This document shows, piece by piece, positions 34,806-43,737 of a stretch of 64,000 nucleotides of DNA (positions are counted from its first letter, which is position 1; each line of letters opens with the position of its first letter). The translations under genes and the position numbers were made by a program. The stretch is from Rhizobium sp. ACO-34A (GTDB taxonomy: Bacteria; Pseudomonadota; Alphaproteobacteria; Rhizobiales; Rhizobiaceae): NCBI GenBank assembly GCA_002600635.1, contig CP021374.1:62001-126000 (forward strand), given 5' to 3'. Below the pieces are notes generated by a model. The model searched no databases and had not been told where the DNA came from. It saw only the letters and a program-made list of their open reading frames with translations.

Positions 34806-35801
34806 CTAGCTCGATTGGCGCACCACGAGGCTGCAAGGCAGCTTGCGCGTACCGCCGCTCATTGACTGCCCCTTGGAAAGGGTCAGCACCGCGAGCCCTG
34901 CCTGACGTCCCAGTTCCTTCATTCCCATGTCGATCGTCGTCAATGGCGGTCGGGTTTGTTCGGCGACGATCTCCCAGTTGTCGAAGCCGACGACGGAAAC
35001 ATCTTCGGGAATTGCGATGTTGCGATCGCGTAGCGCATCGATGGCGCCGCGCGCGATCTGGTCGTTGCCGCAGAAGAGGGCGTCCGGCGGTGCCTGGTCG
35101 CGCGACCATAGAAGGTCCACGGCCTGATGGCCCCAGCTTTCCTCCCATTCCCCGAACAGGACCGGCTCGTCTCCGCCGCAGAGATCGCGATAGGCCTCCG
35201 CGCGCACCCTCACGGCGCGATAATCGTCGGGTCCGGTGATATGGGCGATCCGCCTGCGGCCCTTGTCGATCAGATGCTGAACGGCAATTCGGGCTCCCTG
35301 ATAGTCGTCGGGGATGATGACCACGCTGCCGGGCGGTCCCTCGGCAAAGACATAGACCACCGGGATCGGCAGGCTCGACAAGTCCATGTGGGGGCGTCGG
35401 TCGAGGCGCGTCGCTGAAAAGACGATGCCATCGACCTGCTTGTCGAGCAGAGCCTCGATGTGCAGCCGCGTCAGGGCCGGGTCGTCATTTGTGGCACACA
35501 GGAAGACAGAAACGCCGTGGTCCACAAGCGCTTCCGAGACACCGGCCATCATCGGCAGTGAGAAACGGCCATAGGCGTCGTTGGTGAGAAGGCCGACGGT
35601 GAAGCTGCGCTTGCTGAGCAGGCCGCGCGCCAGCGCGTTCGGCCGGAAACCCAGTTCGGCGGCTGCGCGCTTGATGCGATCCCGGGTTTCCGGCTGCATC
35701 CTGCCGTTGTTGTTCAGCGCTTTCGAGACGGTGGCTATGCTGACGCCGGCGGCTTTCGCCACGTCATGGATGGTCGTTCGCCTCGGCTGCTCGTTTTTCA
35801 T
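34806..35801 (-). CDS. LacI-family transcriptional regulator
   Basis: The protein has 331 residues from the ATG at 35801; the 13 extra codons upstream cover the operator. The N-terminal headpiece TIHDVAKAAGVSIATVSKAL is followed by the hinge helix NALARGLLSKRS. The periplasmic-binding-like effector domain makes up the rest. It is divergent from the sugar ABC operon at 35983, with two operator-like palindromes between, so it most likely represses that operon and itself until an arabinoside- or sugar-derived inducer is present. Confidence 0.92.
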   Translation of the reverse strand: MKNEQPRRTTIHDVAKAAGVSIATVSKALNNNGRMQPETRDRIKRAAAELGFRPNALARGLLSKRSFTVGLLTNDAYGRFSLPMMAGVSEALVDHGVSVFLCATNDDPALTRLHIEALLDKQVDGIVFSATRLDRRPHMDLSSLPIPVVYVFAEGPPGSVVIIPDDYQGARIAVQHLIDKGRRRIAHITGPDDYRAVRVRAEAYRDLCGGDEPVLFGEWEESWGHQAVDLLWSRDQAPPDALFCGNDQIARGAIDALRDRNIAIPEDVSVVGFDNWEIVAEQTRPPLTTIDMGMKELGRQAGLAVLTLSKGQSMSGGTRKLPCSLVVRQSS

Positions 35802-35820
35802 GTACTTGCGCTCCGAAATT

Positions 35821-35872
35821 TTGAGAAAACCTTTTATCAAATGATTTCAACAAAGAGAAAAGGTTTTCTCAA
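35821..35872. promoter_or_regulatory. Two inverted LacI-type operators
   Basis: TTGAGAAAACCTTTTATC (35821-35838) reappears in reverse orientation at 35855-35872 with 17 of 18 bases matching. Each copy is built as GAGAAAA-NN-TTTTCTC, a 16-base dyad typical of LacI/GalR sites. The centres are 34 bases apart, about three helical turns. A further partial copy (TTTTCTC) lies at 35881-35887. The binding protein is inferred from position. Confidence 0.72.
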
Positions 35873-35982
35873 TTTTCCCAATTTTCTCTGCCCACACACT
35901 GTCGACAACGGATTTTTTCTCGCCTACCGTAATTTTCAGGTCGCCCGTATTACGGAGTGACTGCAACCAAAAGGGGAATTCG

Positions 35983-37227
35983 ATGTACAAGGCGAAAATA
36001 ATCCTCGCTACCCTGGCTCTTGCAGGGTCGACGTCCATTGCGAATGCCGAGGAGGTCAATCTCTGGGTCCGCACGTCTTCCGGCGCTGTCCTTCAGGCGC
36101 TTGCGGAACAGTACAATGCCAAGCATGAGGACAAGGTCACAGTCACCCAGATCACGGCCGAGCAGATGGTTCCGAAGCTCGGCGCGGCGATTGCCGGCGG
36201 CTCCCCGCCGGAAGGTGCAGTTCTCGACCTGATTTATCTTCCGACCTTTGCCGCCAATGACAGCCTGGAAGACATTACCGATTTCGTGAAGGGGCTGCCT
36301 TACGCCGACACGCTGAGCCCGTCGCACGTCCGCCTCGCCACCTATGACGGCAAGATCTATGGCGTGCCCGCCCTGCCGGATGCCTCGATCATCGCCTACA
36401 ACACCGACCTCTTCGAAAAGGCTGGCCTCGACCCGAAGAAGGCTCCGGCCTCGCTGGAGGAAATCGCCGAGGACGCCAAGAAGATCCATGCGCTCGGTGA
36501 CGACACCTACGGCTTCTATTTCGTTGCCAATTCGGGAAGCTGGCTGATCTATGACTTCCTGCCGCACATCTGGGCCGCCGGCGCCGACATCCTCAGTGAG
36601 GACGGCCGTCAGGCAACCGTGGATACGCCTGCGCTGAAGGATACCTTCGCGGCCTATCGTGACATGTGGTCCGCCGGCGCGATCCATCCGACCTCGCGTT
36701 CGGGCAACGGCAACAATGCCGTCGAAGCCTTCGCCTCGGGTAAGGTCGGCGTGCTGATGACCGGCTCCTACATCGTCAATCTTCTGACCAGCAAATATCC
36801 GGACGTAAAATTCGATGTTGCTCCGATCCCAGGCCCGAAGGGTGGTGCGTCGAGCTTCGCCGGCGGTGACTCGCTTGCCCTGATCAAGGGTGTCAGCGAA
36901 GAGAAGAAGAAGGTCCTTCTCGACTTCGTCGATTTCTACATGCAGCCGGAACAGCAGGTGTTCATCACCAAGGAATCCGGCATGCCGTCGCGCACCGATC
37001 TTGCCGATCAGGCCTATGCCCAGTTCGACAAGCGCAACCTCGTTGCCTATGACATCCTGGCTAAGGCGCGCACGCCCTACACCTTCTCCTCGGATGAGCT
37101 GTTCGTCAGCCGCACCGGTCCTTTCCTCAACCTGATCCAGGGCGCGATCTTCGGTGACGATGTCGATGGCGCGGTGAAGAAGGCGCAGGACGAGTTCACC
37201 AAGATCCTCGACCGTACCAACCCTTGA
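35983..37227 (+). CDS. Sugar ABC transporter substrate-binding protein (family 1)
   Basis: The protein has 414 residues, with AAGGGGA upstream of the ATG. The signal peptide (MYKAKIILATLALAGST, then SIANA) is cut near residue 22. The mature part has family 1 marks such as YGVPALPDASIIAYNTDLFE, then EKAGLDP and FASGKVGVLMTGSYIVN. Family 1 proteins bind oligosaccharides and polyols. The GH127 enzyme in the same operon suggests arabinose-containing oligosaccharides. A hairpin after its stop probably raises its level above that of the permeases. Confidence 0.92.
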   Translation: MYKAKIILATLALAGSTSIANAEEVNLWVRTSSGAVLQALAEQYNAKHEDKVTVTQITAEQMVPKLGAAIAGGSPPEGAVLDLIYLPTFAANDSLEDITDFVKGLPYADTLSPSHVRLATYDGKIYGVPALPDASIIAYNTDLFEKAGLDPKKAPASLEEIAEDAKKIHALGDDTYGFYFVANSGSWLIYDFLPHIWAAGADILSEDGRQATVDTPALKDTFAAYRDMWSAGAIHPTSRSGNGNNAVEAFASGKVGVLMTGSYIVNLLTSKYPDVKFDVAPIPGPKGGASSFAGGDSLALIKGVSEEKKKVLLDFVDFYMQPEQQVFITKESGMPSRTDLADQAYAQFDKRNLVAYDILAKARTPYTFSSDELFVSRTGPFLNLIQGAIFGDDVDGAVKKAQDEFTKILDRTNP

Positions 37228-37234
37228 GTTTGTT

Positions 37235-37262
37235 CCGAGGGGTGGCATGCGCTGCCCCTCGG
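37235..37262 (+). repeat. Intercistronic hairpin after the sugar-binding protein gene
   Basis: CCGAGGGG (37235-37242) pairs with CCCCTCGG (37255-37262) 8 bases past the stop. There is no T run. It is probably an attenuator or mRNA-protecting stem before the permease genes. The remaining gap to 37347 shows no gene. Confidence 0.55.
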
Positions 37263-37347
37263 TCACATTGCCTGACGCGGTCTTGCTGCGAGGGCCGAAG
37301 GAATGCCGCAAGGCGGCCGATGTTCACACTGAAAGAAGGACTGTACT

Positions 37348-38280
37348 TTGGTGTCCACACCCAAGACAGGAGAGGTGCGCGAAGCCTCCGCCCCTGCCAC
37401 GGCCCGAGAGCCGCATGGCTGGCTCGGCCTCGCCTTCATCGCACCGAGCATGGTTTTCATCATCGGATTGTTTGTCATTCCGCTGGCGATGACCATCTGG
37501 ATGAGTTTCTATCACTGGCCGCTGCTTGGCCGCAGGAAGTTCATCGGTATCGAGAACTATGTGGAACTGCTGGGCGATACCCAGCTCTGGCATTCGCTCG
37601 GTTTCACGCTGCTTTACACGGTGCTGGTAACGGCAGCCATTCTCGCCGTCGCCTTTCCGCTGGCGCTTCTCGTAGACCGCCCCTTGAAGAGCGCCGGTTT
37701 CTTCCGCACGGTTTTCTTCATGCCGGTGGTGATCGGTTTCGGCGCGGCATCCACGCTGTGGATGTGGCTGCTCAATCCCGATAGCGGTGTCTTCTCCCGG
37801 CTGCTGCAGGGGCTTGGTCTTGTCGATGCCGCTCCCCGGCCGCTCGAAAGCTTCTGGCCGGCGCTCGCCGTCATCATCCTGATGGTGGTGTGGAAGACGG
37901 CCGGATTTACCATGGTGATCCTGCTCACCGGCCTGCAGAGCATCCCTGCGGAAGTCGTCGAAGCGGCAAAGATCGACGGCGCCGGTGTCTTCTCCCGCTT
38001 CCGCCGCATCACCCTGCCGCTGATGCGCAACTCGCTGCTGCTGGCGATGGTTCTCAACATCACCTCGTCGATGCTCGCCTTCGATCAGTTCTTCATCATC
38101 ACCCAGGGCGGGCCGGAAAACAGCACGATCTCGGCGGTGTTCTCCATATATCTCGCATCCTTCTCGTCCTATCGCCTGGGCTATGGCTCCGCGCTCTCCT
38201 TCGCCCTGCTGGTCGTGCTGGTCGCCATCAGCTCCATCCAGCTCAGCTTCATGCGCGAACGTCCGGAGGAAGGTCGATGA
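37348..38280 (+). CDS. Sugar ABC transporter permease (MalF/UgpA type)
   Basis: The protein has about 310 residues. The start is either TTG 37348 or GTG 37351; AAGGA at 37336-37340 gives 7 or 10 bases of spacing, so it is not settled. It has six membrane helices and the coupling loop EVVEAAKIDGAGVFSRFRRI, the EAA motif of MalF/UgpA permeases. It overlaps the next permease by 4 bases. Confidence 0.92.
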   Translation: MVSTPKTGEVREASAPATAREPHGWLGLAFIAPSMVFIIGLFVIPLAMTIWMSFYHWPLLGRRKFIGIENYVELLGDTQLWHSLGFTLLYTVLVTAAILAVAFPLALLVDRPLKSAGFFRTVFFMPVVIGFGAASTLWMWLLNPDSGVFSRLLQGLGLVDAAPRPLESFWPALAVIILMVVWKTAGFTMVILLTGLQSIPAEVVEAAKIDGAGVFSRFRRITLPLMRNSLLLAMVLNITSSMLAFDQFFIITQGGPENSTISAVFSIYLASFSSYRLGYGSALSFALLVVLVAISSIQLSFMRERPEEGR

Positions 38281-39143
38281 GCAATTTCAACCAGTCTTCC
38301 GAGCGGACTGCCGGAGAGCGGCTCGGCCACACCACCTTCATTCTGGTGTCGCTGCTCTTCGCCATCTTCTTCCTGATGCCGATCGTCTGGTCGGTCGCCA
38401 ATTCCTTCAAGCCGGCGGCCGAAGCGCTTGCCAATCCGGTCGCCCTGTTCTCCAAGGCCTTTTCGCTGGAAAACTACCGGCGGCTGGAGGATGTCGGCGC
38501 CGGCTGGTACGTCTATGCCACGAACTCGGTGCTGATTGCGCTCGGCACCATTGCGATCACGGTTCTGGTTTCTGTGCCGGCCGGTTACGGCTTCTCCAAG
38601 TTCCGTTTTCCGGGGCAATCGTTGATCTTCGTGATCGTCATGGCGACGATGATGATCCCATTCCAGTCGATTCTGACGCCGCTCTTCCTGATCCTGAAGT
38701 TCCTCGGGCTGCAGAACAACCTGTTCGGGCTGGTGCTGGTCTACACGACGTTCCAGCTTCCCTTCTCGATCTTCATGATGCGCAACGCCTTTGACGCCAT
38801 CCCCGGCGCGCTGATCGAGGCTGCCCGCATCGATGGTGCCTCGCAATGGACGCTGATGCGACGCATCATGATGCCGCTGGCGCTGCCCGGTGTGGCGACG
38901 GTCGCGATGTTCGCCTTCCTCAATTCCTGGAACGAGTTCCTGGCCGCGCTGATTTTCCTGTCGGACCAGAACAAGTTCACGCTTCCGATCATGCTGGTGA
39001 ACGTGTCCTCGGGCATCTACGGCATCATCGACTGGGGTGCTCTCCAGGCGGGGATCACGGTCACCATGGTGCCCTGCATCCTGCTCTTCCTCGCTCTTCA
39101 ACGCTATTACGTGCGCGGCCTCACCGCCGGCGCCGTGAAATGA
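38277..39143 (+). CDS. Sugar ABC transporter permease (MalG/UgpE type)
   Basis: The protein has 288 residues from the ATG at 38277, overlapping the previous stop; the frame open from 37890 lies inside the first permease gene. It has six membrane helices and the coupling loop ALIEAARIDGASQWTLMRRI. It pairs with the preceding permease as in maltose-type importers. The GH127 gene follows after 28 bases. Confidence 0.93.
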   Translation: MSNFNQSSERTAGERLGHTTFILVSLLFAIFFLMPIVWSVANSFKPAAEALANPVALFSKAFSLENYRRLEDVGAGWYVYATNSVLIALGTIAITVLVSVPAGYGFSKFRFPGQSLIFVIVMATMMIPFQSILTPLFLILKFLGLQNNLFGLVLVYTTFQLPFSIFMMRNAFDAIPGALIEAARIDGASQWTLMRRIMMPLALPGVATVAMFAFLNSWNEFLAALIFLSDQNKFTLPIMLVNVSSGIYGIIDWGALQAGITVTMVPCILLFLALQRYYVRGLTAGAVK

Positions 39144-39171
39144 CCCGCAGACCTCTGCAGAAGGAGTTTTC

Positions 39172-41118
39172 ATGTCTTCGTCCCTGAAGAAGGCGGCCGG
39201 CAGCGCGCCGCGTCTTTTCGAACGCTACGTTCCCGTCGACCACACCCGTGTTTCCTTCGATGCCGGCTTCTGGAGGAGCTGGTCGGATACCGTGCGTGAC
39301 GTCACCATTCCGACCCAGCACATGCGTCTCGACGAGGAAGGCTTCCTCGAAGTGCTCGACTTCGACAAGCCGGCCGGGCCGCTGGCGCGGCCAATCCAGC
39401 CGAGCGGTCTGTCGATGCAGCATTTCTTCGATTCCGACTTCGGCAAGTGGATCGAGGCGGCAAGCTATACGCTGAAGAACAATCCCAACTCGGATGTCGA
39501 GGCAAAGATCGACGCGATCGTTGAAAAGCTCGAACACGGGCAGATGGCAGACGGCTACCTCAACAGCTGGTTCATCCGCCGCGAGCCGGAAAAGCGCTGG
39601 ACCAACCTGCGTGACCTGCACGAGATGTACTCGATGGGCCATCTGCTGGAGGGCGCGGTTGCCTACTATCAGGCCACTGGCAAGCGCCGTTTCCTCGAGG
39701 TGATGATCCGCGCCGTCGACCATATCATCGACACCTTCGGCACCGAGCCGGACAAGCTGCGCGGCTACGATGCCCATGAGGAGATCGAGCTTGCTCTGGT
39801 GAAACTCTACCGCGTCACCGGCGAACCGCGTCACCTGAAGCTCGCCACCTATTTCGTCGATGAGCGCGGCCGCATGCCGTCTTACTATGACGAGGAGGCC
39901 CGTCTTCGCGGCGAGGACCCCGCCGATTATGTCTACAAGACCTATTCCTACAGCCAGGCGCACATGCCGGTGCGGGAGCAGACGCAGGTGGTCGGCCATG
40001 CCGTCCGCGCCATGTATCTCTTCTCGGCCATGGCCGATCTCGCCTATGAGAACGACGATCCGACGCTTAAATCCGCCTGCGATCAACTGTTCGACAATCT
40101 CACCGGTCGTCAGCTCTATGTGACCGGCGGTCTCGGCCCGTCGGCTTCCAACGAAGGCTTTACCCGCGAATTCGACCTGCCGAACGAGACGGCCTATGCC
40201 GAGACCTGCGCCGCCGTGGCGCTCGGGTTCTGGAGCCATCGCATGGCTCAGATCGACCTCGACGGCAAGTTTACCGATGCCCTGGAAACCGTTCTGTTCA
40301 ACGGTGCTCTCTCGGGCATTTCTCGCGACGGGGAGCACTATTTCTATGAAAACGTGCTCGAAAGCCACGGCCAGAACCGCCGCTGGAAGTGGCATTACTG
40401 CCCCTGCTGCCCGACCAACATCGCCCGCTTCATTACCTCGCTCGGTCAGTACTTCTACTCGGTGAAGGATGGGGAGGTCGCGGTACACCTCTATGGAGCC
40501 AACACGGCCGAACTGGATGTCGATGGCACTTTCCTGCGGTTGAAGCAGGACACCGCCTATCCGTGGGATGGCGATGTCCGTCTTGCCATAGGCCTCTCGG
40601 CCCCGGCCTCGCTGACCTTCCGGCTGCATATTCCGGGCTGGTGCGGCAAGGCGCGGATCTCGGTGAACGGTCAGGAAATCGATTTCGCCGCTTCCGTGGA
40701 AAAGGGCTACGCCGCGATCACGCGGGACTGGAAGGATGGGGACGAGATCCGCCTGTCCTTCGACATGCCGGTGGAGCGTGTCTACGCTCATCCCGCGGTG
40801 GGCGAGGATGCCAATCGCGTTGCCTTCAAGCGCGGGCCGGTGGTCTATTGCGTCGAGCAGGCGGATATCGGCACGGAGCCGCAGCGTCTGCGCATCATCC
40901 GTGACGCGGCGCTCAAGCCGCGTTTCGATGCGGACCTGCTTGGCGGTGCCGTGGTGCTGGAAGGCGATGCGCTGGAAGCCGATGCCGGCGACTGGAGCGG
41001 CAAGCTCTACCGCACCACGCCGCCCTCGCTGAAGCCGAAGGCCTTCAAGGCCATTCCTTATCACCTCTGGGCCAATCGCGACGAAGGCGCGATGCAGGTC
41101 TGGCTGACGGAAGAATAG
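39172..41118 (+). CDS. GH127 beta-L-arabinofuranosidase family glycoside hydrolase
   Basis: The protein has 648 residues, near the 658 of Bifidobacterium HypBA1. The zinc-cysteine active site of GH127 is visible: Glu344 and Cys346 in YAETCAAVALGF, and Cys410, Cys412 and Cys413 in HYCPCCPTN; in HypBA1 a Cys of the CC pair is the nucleophile. GH127 enzymes release L-arabinose from beta-1,2-linked arabinofuranosides, such as those on hydroxyproline-rich plant proteins. There is no signal peptide, so cleavage is cytoplasmic after import by the flanking ABC transporter. It lies between the permease and ATPase genes of the same operon. Confidence 0.92.
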   Translation: MSSSLKKAAGSAPRLFERYVPVDHTRVSFDAGFWRSWSDTVRDVTIPTQHMRLDEEGFLEVLDFDKPAGPLARPIQPSGLSMQHFFDSDFGKWIEAASYTLKNNPNSDVEAKIDAIVEKLEHGQMADGYLNSWFIRREPEKRWTNLRDLHEMYSMGHLLEGAVAYYQATGKRRFLEVMIRAVDHIIDTFGTEPDKLRGYDAHEEIELALVKLYRVTGEPRHLKLATYFVDERGRMPSYYDEEARLRGEDPADYVYKTYSYSQAHMPVREQTQVVGHAVRAMYLFSAMADLAYENDDPTLKSACDQLFDNLTGRQLYVTGGLGPSASNEGFTREFDLPNETAYAETCAAVALGFWSHRMAQIDLDGKFTDALETVLFNGALSGISRDGEHYFYENVLESHGQNRRWKWHYCPCCPTNIARFITSLGQYFYSVKDGEVAVHLYGANTAELDVDGTFLRLKQDTAYPWDGDVRLAIGLSAPASLTFRLHIPGWCGKARISVNGQEIDFAASVEKGYAAITRDWKDGDEIRLSFDMPVERVYAHPAVGEDANRVAFKRGPVVYCVEQADIGTEPQRLRIIRDAALKPRFDADLLGGAVVLEGDALEADAGDWSGKLYRTTPPSLKPKAFKAIPYHLWANRDEGAMQVWLTEE

Positions 41119-41127
41119 GAGGCGGGC

Positions 41128-42225
41128 ATGGCTCGACTGGAATTGCGGAATGTCGTCAAGTCCTACGGTATCTACGAGGCCGTGCGCGGCGTCAGTCTCG
41201 ATATCGAGGACAAGGAGTTCGTCGTCTTCGTCGGTCCTTCGGGCTGCGGCAAGTCGACGACGCTCCGGATGATCGCCGGCCTTGAGCATATCTCGGGCGG
41301 CGAGATCATCATCGGCGATCAGGTGGTCAACCGTCTCGGCCCCGGCAAGCGTGACATTGCCATGGTATTCCAGAACTATGCGCTTTATCCGCATATGACG
41401 GTGCGCGAGAACATCGCCTTCTGCCTGGAGCAACAGAGCCTGCCGAAGGCGGAGATCGACAAGCGGATATCAACGGCTGCCGAAACGCTGCACATCACCG
41501 AGCTGCTGGAGCGTCGTCCGGGTCAGCTTTCCGGCGGCCAGCGCCAGCGTGTCGCGATGGGGCGTGCGATCGTCCGCAATCCGAAGGTCTTCCTCTTCGA
41601 CGAGCCGCTGTCGAACCTCGACGCCAAGCTGCGCGTGAAGATGCGGACCGAAATCAAGCGTCTTCATCAGTTACTGCCGACAACGACGGTCTATGTTACC
41701 CACGATCAGGTGGAAGCCATGACCATGGCGGACCGGGTGGTGGTGATGAACCAGGGCATCGTCGAGCAGATGGGCGAGCCGCAGGAACTTTACCTCAATC
41801 CCGCAAGCAAGTTCGTCGCGGGCTTCATCGGCTCCCCGTCGATGAATTTCCTGTCCGCGCGGCTGGAGACGGAAGGCGATGGTCTTTCCGTCGTTCTCGA
41901 GGACGGCGTACGCCTTGCGGTTCCGCCGGAGAAGGCGAATGTTTTCCGCAGCCACGCGGGCAAGGCTGTCACCTTCGGTATCCGCCCGGAATCGATTTCC
42001 GCCCGGCAGGAACGTCAGGGCTGGGTTCCTTTCGACGCTCCGGTCGATCTGGTGGAGCCGCTTGGCGCAACCACGATGATCTACTTCAATGTCGCAGGCG
42101 CTGGCATCTGCGCCAGCATCGAGCCCGATGCTGGGCCGAAGGCCGGAACCACGGTGCCCTTGTCCATCAACATGAACCAGATGCACCTGTTCGACGTCGA
42201 CACCGAACGGTCGCTGGCGACCTGA
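41128..42225 (+). CDS. Sugar ABC transporter ATPase (UgpC/MsmK/MalK type)
   Basis: The protein has 365 residues. Walker A is GPSGCGKST (36-44), the ABC signature is LSGGQRQRVAMGRAIVRN, and Walker B is VFLFDEPLSNLD. The C-terminal third (about 235-365) is the MalK-type regulatory OB/TOBE domain with TFGIRPESI. It powers the MalF/MalG-like permeases of the operon and starts 10 bases after the GH127 gene. Confidence 0.94.
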   Translation: MARLELRNVVKSYGIYEAVRGVSLDIEDKEFVVFVGPSGCGKSTTLRMIAGLEHISGGEIIIGDQVVNRLGPGKRDIAMVFQNYALYPHMTVRENIAFCLEQQSLPKAEIDKRISTAAETLHITELLERRPGQLSGGQRQRVAMGRAIVRNPKVFLFDEPLSNLDAKLRVKMRTEIKRLHQLLPTTTVYVTHDQVEAMTMADRVVVMNQGIVEQMGEPQELYLNPASKFVAGFIGSPSMNFLSARLETEGDGLSVVLEDGVRLAVPPEKANVFRSHAGKAVTFGIRPESISARQERQGWVPFDAPVDLVEPLGATTMIYFNVAGAGICASIEPDAGPKAGTTVPLSINMNQMHLFDVDTERSLAT

Positions 42226-42376
42226 CATAAGGCCTATGGCTTTTGGGGTCTTGGCGCGCTAGCGGTGCCGGATAAAGTCACGAGGGCAGGCCGGTCGACA
42301 TGGGCCTGTCCCCGGACGCGCGTTTATCGTTTTGATGAACATCTTGGCCAGATACGGACAGCAAAGGACGAAGATC

Positions 42377-43678
42377 ATGGCGGTTTCCGAATATATCATT
42401 CCCGGAATGTTCATCCGGGATCATCTGGTTTCCGTTCCGCTCGACTGGGCAAAGCCGGATGGCGAGGCGATCGAGGTTTTCGCGCGCGAAGTCTGCGATC
42501 CCGTTCGCAGACATGAAAAGCTGCCGCTGCTCGCCTTCCTGCAGGGCGGACCGGGCGGCAAGTCGCCGCGTCCGGCCAATGGCGGGCCGTCCTGGCTGGC
42601 GGAAGCGATCAAGACCCATCGCGTCGTGTTGCTCGACCAGCGCGGGACGGGTCGCAGCTCGAGGGTCGAAAGCGCTACCATGGAACGCTTCGGCAGCGAC
42701 GGGCAGGCGGCTGGTGATTATCTCGCCTGTTTCCGTGCGGACAGCATCATCGCGGACTTCGAGCATGTCAGGAAAACCGTGTTCGGCGGTGAGTGCTGGG
42801 CAACACTCGGACAAAGCTATGGCGGGTTCCTGACCCTCACTTATCTTTCCAGGGCGCCGGAAGGCCTGTCCGCCTGCTATGTCACCGGCGGTCTTGCTGG
42901 GCTCGACGCAACTGCGGACGATGTCTATCGCCGGACCTATCCCCGCGTGGCGGCAAAAACCAAACGCTACTACGAACGCTATCCGCTGGACCGCGAGCAA
43001 ATCGGCCGTATCGCGGATTTTCTCGCCGCCAACGACGTCCGCCTGCCGGATGGTGACCGTCTCTCGGTTCGTCGTTTCCAGACGATCGGCATCGATTTCG
43101 GCATGGCGCCGGGCTTTGAAAATATCCACTGGATGGTCGACGAAGCCTTTTCGTCTTCGGGCGCAGACCGGCTTTCCGATGTCTTCCTCGCCTCGGTGAT
43201 GAACGCCACCTCCTATGATGCCAATCCGCTTTTCGCCGTGCTGCAGGAAAGCATTTACGGGCAAGGTTATGGCGCGACCAACTGGGCGGCGGAGCGTATC
43301 CAGGCGGAATTCCCCCAGTTCGGCGAGGCGCAGAGGCCGCTGACCTTCACGGGCGAGATGATGTTTTCCTGGATGTTCGACGAGATCCGGTCACTGCGCC
43401 CCTTTCGCGCGGGTGCCCTGGCGCTCGCCGCGCGGGAGGAATACAGCAGCCTGTACGACCCGGCGCGTCTTGCCTCGAACGAGGTTCCGGTCGCCGCTGC
43501 CGTCTATTTCGACGACATGTATGTGGATGCCGGGCTTTCACTCGACACCGCCTCGCGTGTCGGCAATCTCGAAAGCTGGGTTACCAACGAGTTCGAGCAT
43601 GATGGCGTGCGCCAGTCGCCGCGCGTGTTCCGCCGGCTTGTCGACATGGTGAAGGAGCGGGGCGGTCCTCGCTCCTGA
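42377..43678 (+). CDS. Proline iminopeptidase-like alpha/beta hydrolase (peptidase S33)
   Basis: The protein has 433 residues from the ATG at 42377 (AAGGACG upstream); an in-frame ATG at 42332 is possible. The oxyanion loop is LQGGPGGK (55-62), the strand DQRGTGRS (87-94) is typical of prolyl aminopeptidases, and the nucleophile is Ser147 in GQSYGG. The family removes N-terminal proline from peptides. It lies 151 bases after the arabinoside operon on the same strand. Paired with GH127, it would suit breakdown of (hydroxy)proline-rich peptides. The peptide substrate is inferred. Confidence 0.82.
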   Translation: MAVSEYIIPGMFIRDHLVSVPLDWAKPDGEAIEVFAREVCDPVRRHEKLPLLAFLQGGPGGKSPRPANGGPSWLAEAIKTHRVVLLDQRGTGRSSRVESATMERFGSDGQAAGDYLACFRADSIIADFEHVRKTVFGGECWATLGQSYGGFLTLTYLSRAPEGLSACYVTGGLAGLDATADDVYRRTYPRVAAKTKRYYERYPLDREQIGRIADFLAANDVRLPDGDRLSVRRFQTIGIDFGMAPGFENIHWMVDEAFSSSGADRLSDVFLASVMNATSYDANPLFAVLQESIYGQGYGATNWAAERIQAEFPQFGEAQRPLTFTGEMMFSWMFDEIRSLRPFRAGALALAAREEYSSLYDPARLASNEVPVAAAVYFDDMYVDAGLSLDTASRVGNLESWVTNEFEHDGVRQSPRVFRRLVDMVKERGGPRS

Positions 43679-43695
43679 TCGAACCGGATATCGTT

Positions 43696-43715
43696 CTGAC
43701 CGCCCTGGCGGTCAG
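43696..43715. terminator. Terminator hairpin between convergent genes
   Basis: CTGACCGCC (43696-43704) pairs with GGCGGTCAG (43707-43715) around two bases, between stops at 43678 and 43738. Confidence 0.65.
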
Positions 43716-43737
43716 GATGCCGGCAAGAAGCGGAATC

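Noticed and set aside
39121..41433. A 770-codon open frame on the minus strand
   Set aside because: It is antisense to the GH127 gene and has no recognisable domain or ribosome-binding site.
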